From NCBI GenBank assembly GCA_958421275.1, contig CATZLI010000005.1, positions 141,935 to 205,934 on the forward strand: DNA of 64,000 bases, given 5' to 3'. The position numbers were made by a program, and so were the translations under genes. Positions 43,591 through 52,573 of this stretch are shown here, piece after piece (within the stretch, counting starts at the first letter, position 1; each line of letters begins with the position of its first letter). The notes beneath the pieces are model-generated. The model saw only the letters and a program-made list of their open reading frames with translations. It had not been told where the DNA came from and searched no databases. Source of the DNA: an uncultured Collinsella sp. (GTDB lineage: Bacteria > Actinomycetota > Coriobacteriia > Coriobacteriales > Coriobacteriaceae).

Positions 43591-43622
43591 CGGGCATGGC
43601 CGTAAGGCCTATGCCCTTGTCT
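43591..43622 (+). terminator. Terminator downstream of the M20 hydrolase
   Basis: GGGCATGGCC and GGCCTATGCCC arms around GTAA, then TTGTCTTT. Confidence 0.65.
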
Positions 43623-43687
43623 TTCAAGGCAATCTTGGGCACTACCGGCGCCCGGCGCAGGCTATTCGTTTGTCTAAAAGGAGCAGT

Positions 43688-44137
43688 ATGCCCCAGCAGC
43701 GTAAGTTCTTCCCCGGCTGGCTCGTGGTGGCCTCCGGCTTCGTGATCATGGCCACGTGTTACACGATTTTCGTCAACTGCATGAGCCTGTTCCAGCCGCT
43801 GATCGTCAGCAACCTGGGTATTTCCCTTGCGCAGTACAACGTCTCCAATGCCATCTCCACCGTGGTGAGTGTCGTGGGTTCGCTCGTTATCGGTCATGTT
43901 GCCGATAAGGTGAGTGGCCGCGTATTGGGCTCGCTCACCGTTATCGCCACCTCGACGGTGCTCGCGGGCATGAGCTTTGTGGGTGAGCTTTGGCAGGTCT
44001 ATGTGCTCTTTGCCGTCTCGGGCTCCTTTGCGAGCACCTGGATCGTGTGCCTGGCGTGCTCCGTGGTCATGCTCGTGTTCCTGCTGGCATCCGAGCCCAT
44101 CGCCGCCAAGCTGCGCGCGAGCGTGGCGGGGGAGTAG
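43688..44137 (+). pseudogene. Internally deleted MFS transporter remnant
   Basis: 149 residues in an intact frame (ATG at 43688, AAAGGAGCAG upstream). It keeps membrane helices 1-4 of a major-facilitator protein, including the loop-2-3 motif IGHVADKVSGR. After SGSFAS near residue 120 it jumps straight to what reads as a last helix (TWIVCLACSVVMLVFLLASE) and C-terminal tail. About 250 residues of a normal 400 are missing. Five helices cannot form an MFS fold, so an in-frame deletion remnant is the best reading. Confidence 0.72.
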
Positions 44138-44172
44138 ACGTCCGTCGCTCTTTTCTGTTCGCTCCGTTCTGT

Positions 44173-44376
44173 CCGTGGCCGCCTTGGAAGCCGAATGGAT
44201 GCTCGTACCATCATTCGGTTTCCAAGGCGGCCACGGGCCTACGAAATGGTCCCTTTTCCTCCGTCCCCAACAGATCACGTGATCCGAAGGGGACGGAGGA
44301 AAACGGATCACAAACAGCGGCGGCGCGTCTGGCCGAACGAGTCCCCATACCCTCGTTCGGTCAGACGCGCCGCCGC
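44173..44376. repeat. Three consecutive large foldbacks
   Basis: Hairpin 1 spans 44173-44236 with about 28-base arms (two mismatches) and a short loop. Hairpin 2 spans 44254-44303 with perfect 15-base arms and a loop containing the palindrome ATCACGTGAT. Hairpin 3 spans 44317-44376 with about 25-base arms and one or two mismatches. Together they fill most of the intergenic region before hisS. A TATAAT at 44394-44399 follows and is a probable -10 box of hisS. Confidence 0.75.
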
Positions 44377-44441
44377 GTTGCTGCTTTGTGCCGTATAATG
44401 ACCGTTACCTATGACGCGATACAAAAGAAAGGTGTTTGCCC

Positions 44442-45755
44442 ATGCAGGCACAGAAGGCGGAGGGAACCCGCGACCTTATCGGCGCCGAGATGCGCGCCTG
44501 GCAAAAGATGCAGCAGATTGCGGCCGGCGTGTTCGAGCCGTTTGGTTTTAAACCCATCGAGACGCCCGCGATCGAGCAGGTGGACGTGTTTGTCCACGGT
44601 ATCGGCCAGTCGACCGACGTCGTGCGCAAGGAAATGTTCCGCGTGTTCAGCGGTGCCAACCTGGAGCGCGTCTTTACCGAGGGCACCGACACCAAACTCA
44701 AGCCCAAGCAGCGCCTGGCGCTTCGCCCCGAGGGCACGGCCGGCGTGGTGCGCGCTGTCGTCGAGAACAATCTGGTGCCCCAGGGCTCCACGCCGTTTAA
44801 GGCGTACTACGCCGAGGCCATGTTCCGCGGCGAGCGTCCCCAGAAGGGCCGCCTGCGCCAGTTCCACCAGGTGGGCATCGAGTGGCTCGGCGCTCCCGAT
44901 CCGGCGGCAGACGCCGAGTGCATCATCATGCTCATGGAGTTTTACAAGCGCCTGGGCTTCGATCTTTCCAAGCTTCGTCTGCTCATTAACTCGATGGGCG
45001 ACGCTCAGTGCCGTCCGGCTTACCGCGAGCAAGTCAAGCAGTTTATCCTCGATCACGCAGACGAGATGTGCGATGAGTGCCGCGAGCGCGCCGAGCTCAA
45101 CCCGCTGCGTGCCTTTGACTGCAAGAACGACCACTGCCGCGAGATCATGGCCGAGGCTCCGCTGATGGGTGACAACCTGTGCGATGAGTGCCGCGAGCAC
45201 TACGAGCAGGTCAAGCGCTATCTGGATGCCGCCGGTATCGAGTATGTCGAGGATCCCACCTTGGTGCGCGGCCTGGACTACTACACCCGTACTGTCTTTG
45301 AGGTCGAGGCCCCTGGCGCCGGCGTCGGCTCCATCGGCGGCGGCGGCCGCTACGATGGCCTGGTCGAGCTCGAGGGTGGCAAGCCCACGGCGGGCGTCGG
45401 CTTTGCTGTCGGTTTTGAGCGCGCCCTGCTGGCCCTGCAGGCCTTTGGCAGCGATTTGGGTGCCGATGAGGCCCCGTGCGTCTATGTCGCCAACGCCGGC
45501 AAGGAGCTGCGTCAGAACGTCTTTGCCATTACGCAGGAGCTTCGCGCCGCAGGTATCGTGACCGAGGCCGACTATCAGGGTCGTTCGCTCAAGGCCCAGT
45601 TTAAGCAAGCCGATAAGGTAGGCGCCAAGCTCATCTTGGTCCTGGGTGGCGACGAGCTTGCCGCCGGCAAGGTCAAAGTGCGCGACATGCAGAGCCATGA
45701 CGAGGTGCTCGCCGATCTGGACAACGTCGTCGAGGCGGTTCGCGAGCGCCTGTAG
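44442..45755 (+). CDS. hisS: Histidyl-tRNA synthetase
   Basis: 437 residues from the ATG at 44442; a TTG two codons earlier is less likely. Class II motif 2 (YYAEAMFRGERPQKGRLRQF) and the histidine-A loops LVRGLDYYTRTVFEVE and GGGGRYDGL are present. The C-terminal anticodon-binding domain starts near residue 340. The insertion domain contains paired cysteines (CDECRE occurs twice, plus CKNDHC), suggesting a zinc site. Cytosolic tRNA-His charging. It lies behind three foldbacks and ahead of a strong terminator. Confidence 0.97.
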   Translation: MQAQKAEGTRDLIGAEMRAWQKMQQIAAGVFEPFGFKPIETPAIEQVDVFVHGIGQSTDVVRKEMFRVFSGANLERVFTEGTDTKLKPKQRLALRPEGTAGVVRAVVENNLVPQGSTPFKAYYAEAMFRGERPQKGRLRQFHQVGIEWLGAPDPAADAECIIMLMEFYKRLGFDLSKLRLLINSMGDAQCRPAYREQVKQFILDHADEMCDECRERAELNPLRAFDCKNDHCREIMAEAPLMGDNLCDECREHYEQVKRYLDAAGIEYVEDPTLVRGLDYYTRTVFEVEAPGAGVGSIGGGGRYDGLVELEGGKPTAGVGFAVGFERALLALQAFGSDLGADEAPCVYVANAGKELRQNVFAITQELRAAGIVTEADYQGRSLKAQFKQADKVGAKLILVLGGDELAAGKVKVRDMQSHDEVLADLDNVVEAVRERL

Positions 45756-45812
45756 CGCATCTTTTTGAGCTTCGGGCCTGCTAACGTGCCCTGCTCATGG
45801 AGAGCGATTGTT

Positions 45813-45852
45813 ACGGGGGTGTTTCGCTTTTATGCGGAATGCCCCCGTTTAC
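45813..45852 (+). terminator. Terminator downstream of hisS
   Basis: About 15 paired bases (ACGGGGGTGTTTCGC with GCGGAATGCCCCCGT, including G-T pairs) around TTTTAT, followed by TTTACG. Confidence 0.75.
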
Positions 45853-45962
45853 GTATGCCGCCCACCGAGAAATACGACCATTTAGGGCAAAAACCTTTGC
45901 AATGCAGAAAATACTTTTGTGTGGTAAAGCGCAATCAGTGTCGAAAGTATTTCTCAAGCGCC

Positions 45963-45968
45963 TATAAT
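45963..45968 (+). promoter_or_regulatory. -10 element of ppc
   Basis: Consensus TATAAT 33 bases before the ATG at 46001. The -35 region is weak (GTCGAA). Confidence 0.5.
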
Positions 45969-46000
45969 GAATACCGCATGTTACGTGCATAGAAGGAGGA

Positions 46001-48826
46001 ATGGGAGGAAACGTGGCTGAGAACCTAAGCAACCAGTCTGTACCCGAAGCCGCGGCGCGCGTCGCTGCCGTGGTCAACCGCCTCGTTAACCGAATCGGCT
46101 CGAATGCCGAGTCCAGGGAGCGTCTCGCCGAGATCGAGATCCCCGAGGAGCTGCGCGACAATCTGGCGCTGTTCTTGCGCCTGGAGCGCCGTGTGCTTAG
46201 CGAGTATGATCCCGAGATCGCGGACCTGTTCGACAAGATTTTGACAGCCGAGATTGTGGTCAATGCCGGCAACCCCGGTACCTGCGCTGCCGACGAAGCC
46301 GTCGACGAGCAGGGCGTGCCCACCGCCGACGAGCCCACTGCCGTGGCATTTCGTGAGGTCGTCGATTTGATCGACAGCCTGCCGCTCGATAAGCAGCAGG
46401 TCATCGTTCGCGCCTTTACGAGCTTTTTCCATCTGGCAAACCTGTCGGAGGAGAACTACCGTGTGGCGCAGCTGCGCGAGCGCGAGGCCGGTGCGTCGAC
46501 CGATACCGAGGTCGATCCTGCCAACGAGCTTACCGTTGCCTATCACCAGCTGGTGAATGAGCTGGGTGTCGAGGGTGCCAACGAGCTGCTCGACAAGCTC
46601 GAGTTCCACCCTGTCTTTACCGCACATCCCACCGAGGCCCGTCGTAAGGCCGTCGAGGGCAAGATCCGCCGTATCTCCAACCTGCTGGAGGAGCGTCCGC
46701 GTCTGGGCGGCTCCGACCTGGTGGAGAACGAGCGCCATATGCTGCAGGAGATCGACGCCCTGGTGCGTACGAGTCCCATCGCGCTCAAGAAGCCCACGCC
46801 GGTCGAGGAAGCCGATACCATCATCGACATCTTCGATAACACGCTGTTCGACGTTATCCCCGTTATCTATCGTCGTTTTGACGATTGGGTGCTGGGCGAC
46901 AAGGCCGGTACTGTGCCGCCGCTGTGCCCGGCGTTCTTCCATCCCGGCAGCTGGATCGGTTCCGACCGCGACGGTAACCCCAACGTCACCGCCAAGGTGA
47001 GCCGTGAGGTCGCCGCCAAGTACTTTACGCACATGGTGCTCAAGCTCGAGGACAAGTGCCGCCACATCGGCCGCAACCTCACGCTCGAGGCTACCTACAG
47101 CAAGCCGTCGGCCGAGCTCATTAACCTGTGGAACCATCAGGTCGAGATGAGCCCTCGTTACACGGCCCGCGCCGAGCTGATCTCCGAGCACGAGCCGCAT
47201 CGCGCCGTCATGCTCGTCATGGCCGACCGCCTGAACGCCACCGTCCGTCGTATCACCGACACCATGTACCACAGCGCCGACGAGTTCCTGGATGACCTGC
47301 GCGTCGTCCAGCGTTCGCTGGCCGCCTGCGGTGCCGTCCGTGCTGCCTACGGCCCGGTCCAAACCATCATCTGGCAGGTCGAGTCCTTCGGCTTCCATAT
47401 GGTCGAGATGGAGTTCCGTCAGCACTCCGTGGTGCATGCCCGCGCCCTTAAGGATATCCACGAGAACGGTATCCATGGCGACCTGCAGCCCATGACGCGC
47501 GAGGTCATCGATACCTTCCGCGCTATCGGCTCCATCCAAAAGCGCTACGGCAAGAAGATGGCGCACCGCTACATCATCTCGTTTACCAAGAGCGCTCAGC
47601 ATGTGGCCGACGTCTTTGAGCTGGCGCACCTGTCCTTTGCACACGAGGAGGATGTCCCCGAGCTCGACGTGATCCCGTTGTTCGAGCAGCTCGAGGACCT
47701 CGAGGGCTGCGTCGACGTGCTCGATCAGATGCTTACGCTGCCCGTGGTGCAAAAGCGCCTTGCCCAGACCAACCGCCGCATGGAGGTCATGCTGGGCTAT
47801 TCCGACTCTTCCAAGGATGCCGGTCCTACCACGGCCATGCTCGCGCTGCACTCCGCGCAGGAGCGCATCGCCAAGTGGGCAGAGAAGAACGATATCGACC
47901 TGGTGCTCATGCACGGTCGCGGCGGTGCCGTGGGCCGTGGCGGCGGCCCGGCCAACAAGGCCGTGCTGGCGCAGCCCAAGGGTTCGGTCAACTGCTTCTT
48001 TAAGCTTACCGAGCAGGGCGAAGTCATCTTTGCCCGTTACGGCAACCGCACGCTGGCTCAGCGCCATGTTGAGTCCGTTGCCGCCGCAACGCTTTTGCAG
48101 TCGGCCCCGAGTGTCGAGAAGACCAACACCGAGACCACGCAGAAGTTCTGGGATATGGCCGAGAAGCTCAACACTGCAAGCCACGAACGCTATCTGGACC
48201 TGCTGAACACCGAGGACTTTACACCGTGGTTCTCGACCGTGACGCCGCTGACCGAGGTCGGTCTGCTGCCGATCGGCTCGCGTCCCGCCAAGCGCGGTCT
48301 GGGCGCCAAGTCGCTCGATGACCTGCGTACCATCCCGTGGATCTTCAGCTGGAGCCAGGCGCGCATTAACCTGGCCGCTTGGTACGGTCTGGGCACCGCC
48401 TGCGAGCAGCTTGGCGATCTTGACCAGCTCAAGGCTGCCTACCAGGAGTGGCCGTTCTTCCGCACCTTTATCGACAACATCGAGATGTCGATTGCTAAGA
48501 CCGATCAGCGCATCGCCAAGATGTATCTGCATCTGGGCGACCGCGATGATCTGTCCAAGAAGGTCTTTACCGAGATGCAGCTCACCCGTAAGTGGGTCCT
48601 TGCCATCGTCGGTGATGAATGGCCGCTGCAGCGTCGTCGCGTGCTCGGCTGCGCCGTTCGCGTGCGTAACCCCTACGTCGACGCCCTGTCCATCGCCCAG
48701 GTCCGCGCCCTTCGCGAGGTGCGTATGAACCAGGACGAGATGGCCGAGGAGAAGAAGGCCGAGTACATGAGCCTGATTCTTTCGACTGTGACCGGCGTCT
48801 CGGCAGGTCTGCAGAACACGGGGTAA
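46001..48826 (+). CDS. ppc: Phosphoenolpyruvate carboxylase
   Basis: 941 residues; ATG at 46001, or GTG at 46013 which has a better spaced GGGAGG. Catalytic motifs: EFHPVFTAHPTEARRKAV, GSWIGSDRDGNPNVTAKV, GYSDSSKDAGPTTAMLALHS and MHGRGGAVGRGGGPANKAVL. The C-terminal QNTG is the conserved end. The enzyme adds bicarbonate to phosphoenolpyruvate to give oxaloacetate, feeding mixed-acid fermentation and amino acid synthesis. It stands alone between hisS and a long non-coding stretch. Confidence 0.97.
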   Translation: MGGNVAENLSNQSVPEAAARVAAVVNRLVNRIGSNAESRERLAEIEIPEELRDNLALFLRLERRVLSEYDPEIADLFDKILTAEIVVNAGNPGTCAADEAVDEQGVPTADEPTAVAFREVVDLIDSLPLDKQQVIVRAFTSFFHLANLSEENYRVAQLREREAGASTDTEVDPANELTVAYHQLVNELGVEGANELLDKLEFHPVFTAHPTEARRKAVEGKIRRISNLLEERPRLGGSDLVENERHMLQEIDALVRTSPIALKKPTPVEEADTIIDIFDNTLFDVIPVIYRRFDDWVLGDKAGTVPPLCPAFFHPGSWIGSDRDGNPNVTAKVSREVAAKYFTHMVLKLEDKCRHIGRNLTLEATYSKPSAELINLWNHQVEMSPRYTARAELISEHEPHRAVMLVMADRLNATVRRITDTMYHSADEFLDDLRVVQRSLAACGAVRAAYGPVQTIIWQVESFGFHMVEMEFRQHSVVHARALKDIHENGIHGDLQPMTREVIDTFRAIGSIQKRYGKKMAHRYIISFTKSAQHVADVFELAHLSFAHEEDVPELDVIPLFEQLEDLEGCVDVLDQMLTLPVVQKRLAQTNRRMEVMLGYSDSSKDAGPTTAMLALHSAQERIAKWAEKNDIDLVLMHGRGGAVGRGGGPANKAVLAQPKGSVNCFFKLTEQGEVIFARYGNRTLAQRHVESVAAATLLQSAPSVEKTNTETTQKFWDMAEKLNTASHERYLDLLNTEDFTPWFSTVTPLTEVGLLPIGSRPAKRGLGAKSLDDLRTIPWIFSWSQARINLAAWYGLGTACEQLGDLDQLKAAYQEWPFFRTFIDNIEMSIAKTDQRIAKMYLHLGDRDDLSKKVFTEMQLTRKWVLAIVGDEWPLQRRRVLGCAVRVRNPYVDALSIAQVRALREVRMNQDEMAEEKKAEYMSLILSTVTGVSAGLQNTG

Positions 48827-48854
48827 TCGATAGCCCTGTGGCTCTCACCGGGAC

Positions 48855-48971
48855 CCGATGGGTTTCCCTCTGAATGCGTCCTCGCACTTGAAGCCCCCTT
48901 ATCCTGCTCCTTCGGAGCTGCGGATAAGGGGGCTTCGTGCTGCGGAGTGCATTCAGAGGGAAACCCATCGG
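48855..48971. repeat. Giant nested foldback downstream of ppc
   Basis: Outer perfect 23-bp arms (48855-48877 and 48949-48971) enclose GCAC/GTGC, a perfect 15-bp stem (48890-48904 and 48922-48936) and GCTCC/GGAGC with a TTC loop. Altogether about 47 pairs. The flanks of the loops repeat a GCGTCC / TGCGGA word also present in the foldback at 51787 and at 49060. It begins 28 bases after the ppc stop. Confidence 0.78.
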
Positions 48972-49706
48972 ATCCCTTCGTCCTCGGTCTTCTGGGATTA
49001 AAGCTAAAGGGAATAAGGCGCGCTTCGCGCATAGCGTGGAGTGCGGCGAGGGCTTCTTGCGTCCTGCGGAGTGTGCCTAAAAGTAAACTGATGGCGGGCC
49101 CTGCGATGTCCGGTCTTCGGCGGATCAGCCGCTGGGTGAGGGTGGTGCTTGGGGCGACGTGCAAAAAACGGAGTTTTCAGCAGCCAAAGATTGATGCATA
49201 AGGCCATAGCCGGCTTTCGCTGCCTTTGTTGATGCTTTTGCACGACGATTGGGCTTTGGCGACGATCATATATGGCTGGTTTCTCGCCGCATGCTATCCA
49301 GATGGGTCGAGTCATGAGGACTATCTACCTTTTGAAAGATTTTTGGCACCAAAATCTTATCCCGCGATGCTGAATACTCGCAAAAATGCACGCTCCGGAG
49401 GGTACTACCCAGTTATGGCCAGAAATCCATGCGCCATCTTATGCAATTAATTAACGAATTTATGCAAAATGGCTTACGTGCGTACGTCTCGGACTAGATG
49501 TTTGCCTCGGCGCTGCGTAAATCATCCTGTCTATAGTGTCTTTGACAGGCGGCTGCGGTTCCGTTTGGGGTCGCGGCCGTTTTGTTGTGGGTCAAATATG
49601 AACGTTGTGTTAATGAGTCGGTGGACGGTGGTGTTTTTCGGTGAGCGGCGTATCCTTCCAACGGTTTATCTAGTGTGTCAGTTGAAAAGGAAGAGGGCGC
49701 TCGTCA
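48972..49706. other. 735-base stretch without a recognisable gene
   Basis: No open frame here has a ribosome site plus a recognisable or well-composed product. The stretch becomes more AT-rich after 49300. A GCGTCCTGCGGAGTG word at 49060 matches the core of the foldbacks at 48855 and 51787. The last 200 bases should hold the larA promoter, but no convincing -35/-10 pair was picked out. Confidence 0.5.
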
Positions 49707-50984
49707 TTGTTTGAATGTGAACTGCCGTTTGACCACAAGACGTTGCATCTGGAGCTCGAGGATAAGAACTTCGCGGGTGTGATGGAAGGTCATCAAAACG
49801 AGTTTAAGACCACGAAATCGCAGGAAGAGCTGGTAGAGGAGTCGCTTGCCAACCCTTATGGCTCGCCGTCGCTCGAGGAGCTTTGTGCTGGCAAGAAGGA
49901 TATCGTCATCATTAGCTCCGACCATACGCGTCCCGTTCCCTCGCGTGTGACGATGCCTATTCTGCTGCATCACATCCATTCCGCTGCGCCCGAGGCTCGC
50001 GTGCGCATTTTGGTTGCTACGGGTATGCATCGTCCGTCGACGCATGAGGAACTCGTCAACAAGTACGGCGAGGAGATCGTTGCCAACGAGGAAATCGTTA
50101 TGCACGTCGCGACTGACGACAGCATGATGAAAAAGATCGGCACCCTGCCTTCTGGTGGCGAGTGCATCATCAACAAGATTGCCGCCGATTGCGATCTGCT
50201 GCTTGCCGAGGGCTTTATTGAGCCGCACTTCTTTGCCGGTTTCTCTGGTAGCCGCAAGTCCGTCCTGCCTGGCATCGCCAGCTACAAGACCATCATGTAC
50301 AACCACAACGGTCAGTTTGTGAACGATTCCCATTCGCGTGCCGGCAACCTGTGCCACAACCACGTGAGCGAGGACATGTTTGCCGCTGCCGAGATGGCTC
50401 ACCTTGCCTTTGTGCTCAACGTGGTGCTCAACGGCAAGCACGAGGTCATCGGCTCCTTTGCCGGCGACATCCACAAGGCGCACGAGGCTGGCTGCGAGTT
50501 CGTGAAGAGCCTTGCCGGCGTTGAGCCCGTCGAGTGCGAGATTGCCATTACCACCAACGGCGGCTACCCGCTCGACCAGAACATCTATCAGGCCGTGAAG
50601 GGCATGTGCTCTGCCGAGGCTACGCTTCCCGAGGGCGGCGTGATCATCGACGTCGCCGGTTGTGCCGACGGTCACGGTGGCGAGGGCTTCTATCACAACA
50701 TCGCCGACAACGATCCGGCGGAGTTTGAGCGTGCCTGCATCGACCGTCCTAAGGACGAGACCCTGCCCGACCAGTGGACGAGCCAGATCTTTGCCCGCAT
50801 CCTGGCGCATCACCCTGTGATCATGGTCACCGACCTGTGCGATCACCAGATGATCAAGGATATGCACATGACGCCGGTCAACACCCTCGATGAGGCGCTC
50901 AAGCTCGCCTTTGAGATGAAGGGTGCCGATGCCAAGGTGGCCGTCATTCCCGATGGCCTGGGCGTTGTCGTCGCACAGCACTAG
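49707..50984 (+). CDS. larA: Lactate racemase-family protein LarA
   Basis: 425 residues from a TTG with GAGGG nine bases upstream. The nickel-pincer racemase motifs are present: VIISSDHTRPVPSRV, the paired-histidine region around VATGMHRPSTHEEL, and GFIEPHFFAGFSGSRKSVLPG with the cofactor-anchoring lysine. LarA interconverts L- and D-lactate or related 2-hydroxyacids using the NPN cofactor built by LarB, LarC and LarE. larB and larC lie 2-3 kb downstream; larE is not seen. The aquaporin-like gene follows 49 bases later. Confidence 0.93.
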   Translation: MFECELPFDHKTLHLELEDKNFAGVMEGHQNEFKTTKSQEELVEESLANPYGSPSLEELCAGKKDIVIISSDHTRPVPSRVTMPILLHHIHSAAPEARVRILVATGMHRPSTHEELVNKYGEEIVANEEIVMHVATDDSMMKKIGTLPSGGECIINKIAADCDLLLAEGFIEPHFFAGFSGSRKSVLPGIASYKTIMYNHNGQFVNDSHSRAGNLCHNHVSEDMFAAAEMAHLAFVLNVVLNGKHEVIGSFAGDIHKAHEAGCEFVKSLAGVEPVECEIAITTNGGYPLDQNIYQAVKGMCSAEATLPEGGVIIDVAGCADGHGGEGFYHNIADNDPAEFERACIDRPKDETLPDQWTSQIFARILAHHPVIMVTDLCDHQMIKDMHMTPVNTLDEALKLAFEMKGADAKVAVIPDGLGVVVAQH

Positions 50985-51033
50985 TACGCGGCCTAAACGA
51001 ATCGTTTATAACCGACAAGAAAGATAAGGTTTT

Positions 51034-51765
51034 ATGCTTACCAAACTCCTCTGCGAATTCGGCGCAACGGCCCTCATGATCATCTTTGGCGTGGGCGTGC
51101 ACTGCGATACCGTGCTTAAGGGTACCAAGTATCAGGGCTCCGGCCATATGTTTGCCATCACCACTTGGTCTTTTGGCATCTCGGTCTGCCTGTTTGTCTT
51201 TGGTGGCGCCGTGTGCATGAACCCGGCTATGGTGCTTGCCCAGTGCATCGTCGGTCTGGTGCCGTGGAGCAGCTGCATCCCCTTCATGATTGCCGATATG
51301 CTCGGCGGCTTTGCGGGTGCCGTGATCGCATGGTTGATGTATGCCGATGAGTTCAAGGCTTCCGATGGTGTCATCGATCCCATTGCTCAGCGCAACATCT
51401 TCTCGACCAACCCCACCACCGAGGGTACGAACTATGCCCGTAATTTCTTCTGCGAGGCTATCTGCACCTTTGTGTTCATCAGCGCCATCCTTGCTGCTGC
51501 TAACCGTGCTGGCGAGAACGTCCTGATGCTCGCTATCTGCGTCGGTCTGATCGTTTGGGCTGTTGGCATGGGCATGGGAGGTATCACTGGCTTCGCCATG
51601 AACCAGGCCCGTGACCTTGGTCCTCGCATGGCCTATCAGGTGCTGCCGATTAAGAACAAGGCCGACAACAACTGGAAGTACGGCCTGCTCGTTCCTGGCA
51701 TCGCGCCGTTTGTCGGTGCCGCTCTGGCCGCGCTGTTTGTGCATGGTTTCTTGGGCATGTTCTAG
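51034..51765 (+). CDS. Aquaglyceroporin-type channel, LarD-like
   Basis: 243 residues with six membrane helices. The first pore motif is intact (GGAVCMNPAMVLAQ). The second reads GFAMNQARDLGPRMAYQ, with glutamine replacing proline of the usual N-P-A but the downstream RDLGPR of glycerol facilitators kept. The position directly after larA matches larD of Lactobacillus, which conducts lactic acid. Transport of lactate across the membrane to or from the racemase is therefore the likely job. The N-Q-A change could alter the selectivity filter. Confidence 0.88.
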   Translation: MLTKLLCEFGATALMIIFGVGVHCDTVLKGTKYQGSGHMFAITTWSFGISVCLFVFGGAVCMNPAMVLAQCIVGLVPWSSCIPFMIADMLGGFAGAVIAWLMYADEFKASDGVIDPIAQRNIFSTNPTTEGTNYARNFFCEAICTFVFISAILAAANRAGENVLMLAICVGLIVWAVGMGMGGITGFAMNQARDLGPRMAYQVLPIKNKADNNWKYGLLVPGIAPFVGAALAALFVHGFLGMF

Positions 51766-51786
51766 TCTGAGGCTACATAGTTGTCC

Positions 51787-51856
51787 GCTGGCCGCATGGG
51801 GTAACTTCCCAGCGCGTCCTGCGGAATGCGCTGGGAAGTTACCCCATGCGGCCAGC
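51787..51856. repeat. 29-bp perfect inverted repeat between larD-like gene and tetR
   Basis: Perfect 29-bp arms (51787-51815 and 51828-51856) around GTCCTGCGGAAT. It lies between converging genes and could act as a two-way terminator. The arm end GCTGGCCGC recurs in a hairpin at 63963. The rest of 51857-52031 is G/T-rich with nothing I can name. Confidence 0.78.
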
Positions 51857-52031
51857 TGCGGGGTCTTTGCTGCGCTCGAGCAAGCAGCCCAACATATAAA
51901 TCTGAATTTGGATGGGAGGGGCTTGTTGCTGGTAGGGGCGTTGGGCTGTAGTCGATACTTTGGGATGGATTGTGCTTTGGGTTGGGGCGGGGCTTTGAGA
52001 TGAGGGCGGAACTTTGGGATGAGGGGCTTAC

Positions 52032-52571
52032 TTAGTTGAAGAGGGGTTTTATGGCTGAGAGGTAGTCTTTGGCTACGTCGGCTTTGTCTGCTTGGAAGTT
52101 GTGCCAGGCCCACCATTGGACCATTCCTACGAAGCTTGAGGCTATGTGGTGTAGTAGGAAACTGCGGTCCATGGTGCCGGCGGGGCCTGAGGGGTCGACG
52201 GGCACGGTTTCGGCTGCTCGTGACATGATGGTCTTGCGTAAGCAGTCGGCGAAGACGCGCGAGCCGGCTCCGGCTACGAGGGCTCGAACGCCCTGACGGC
52301 GTTCCCAGAGGTTGTTGAGGATATGCTCGACTTGCACGAGTGGGTCGTCGAGCGGCGTACCATCGTCGTCGAGGGCGTGGGCGCAGATGTCGTTCACGAG
52401 CTCGGACAGTAGGTCGTCTTTGCTCTTGAAGAGGCCGTAGAACGTGGCCCGACCAACATGGGCACGAGCGATGATGTCGCCGACGGTAATCTTGCCGTAA
52501 TCCTCTTCGCGTAGCAGCTCGGAGAACGCTGCAACGATGGCAGCGCGGCTTTTTTCTTTGCGGGCATCCAT
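52032..52571 (-). CDS. TetR-family transcriptional regulator
   Basis: 179 residues. The N-terminal helix-turn-helix (KSRAAIVAAFSELLREEDYG, then ITVGDIIARAHVGRATFYGL) is standard for TetR; the C-terminal ligand domain is variable. The start lies two bases after the larC stop, so it is the last gene of a larB-larC-tetR operon on the minus strand. It is the natural candidate to control the lar genes, through the palindrome at 54335 and perhaps upstream of larA. The ligand could be lactate or a related acid, by inference. Confidence 0.9.
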   Translation of the reverse strand: MDARKEKSRAAIVAAFSELLREEDYGKITVGDIIARAHVGRATFYGLFKSKDDLLSELVNDICAHALDDDGTPLDDPLVQVEHILNNLWERRQGVRALVAGAGSRVFADCLRKTIMSRAAETVPVDPSGPAGTMDRSFLLHHIASSFVGMVQWWAWHNFQADKADVAKDYLSAIKPLFN

Positions 52572-52573
52572 GG

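Noticed and set aside
46025..48532. 835-residue open frame on the minus strand
   Set aside because: Antisense of ppc, which has all catalytic motifs.
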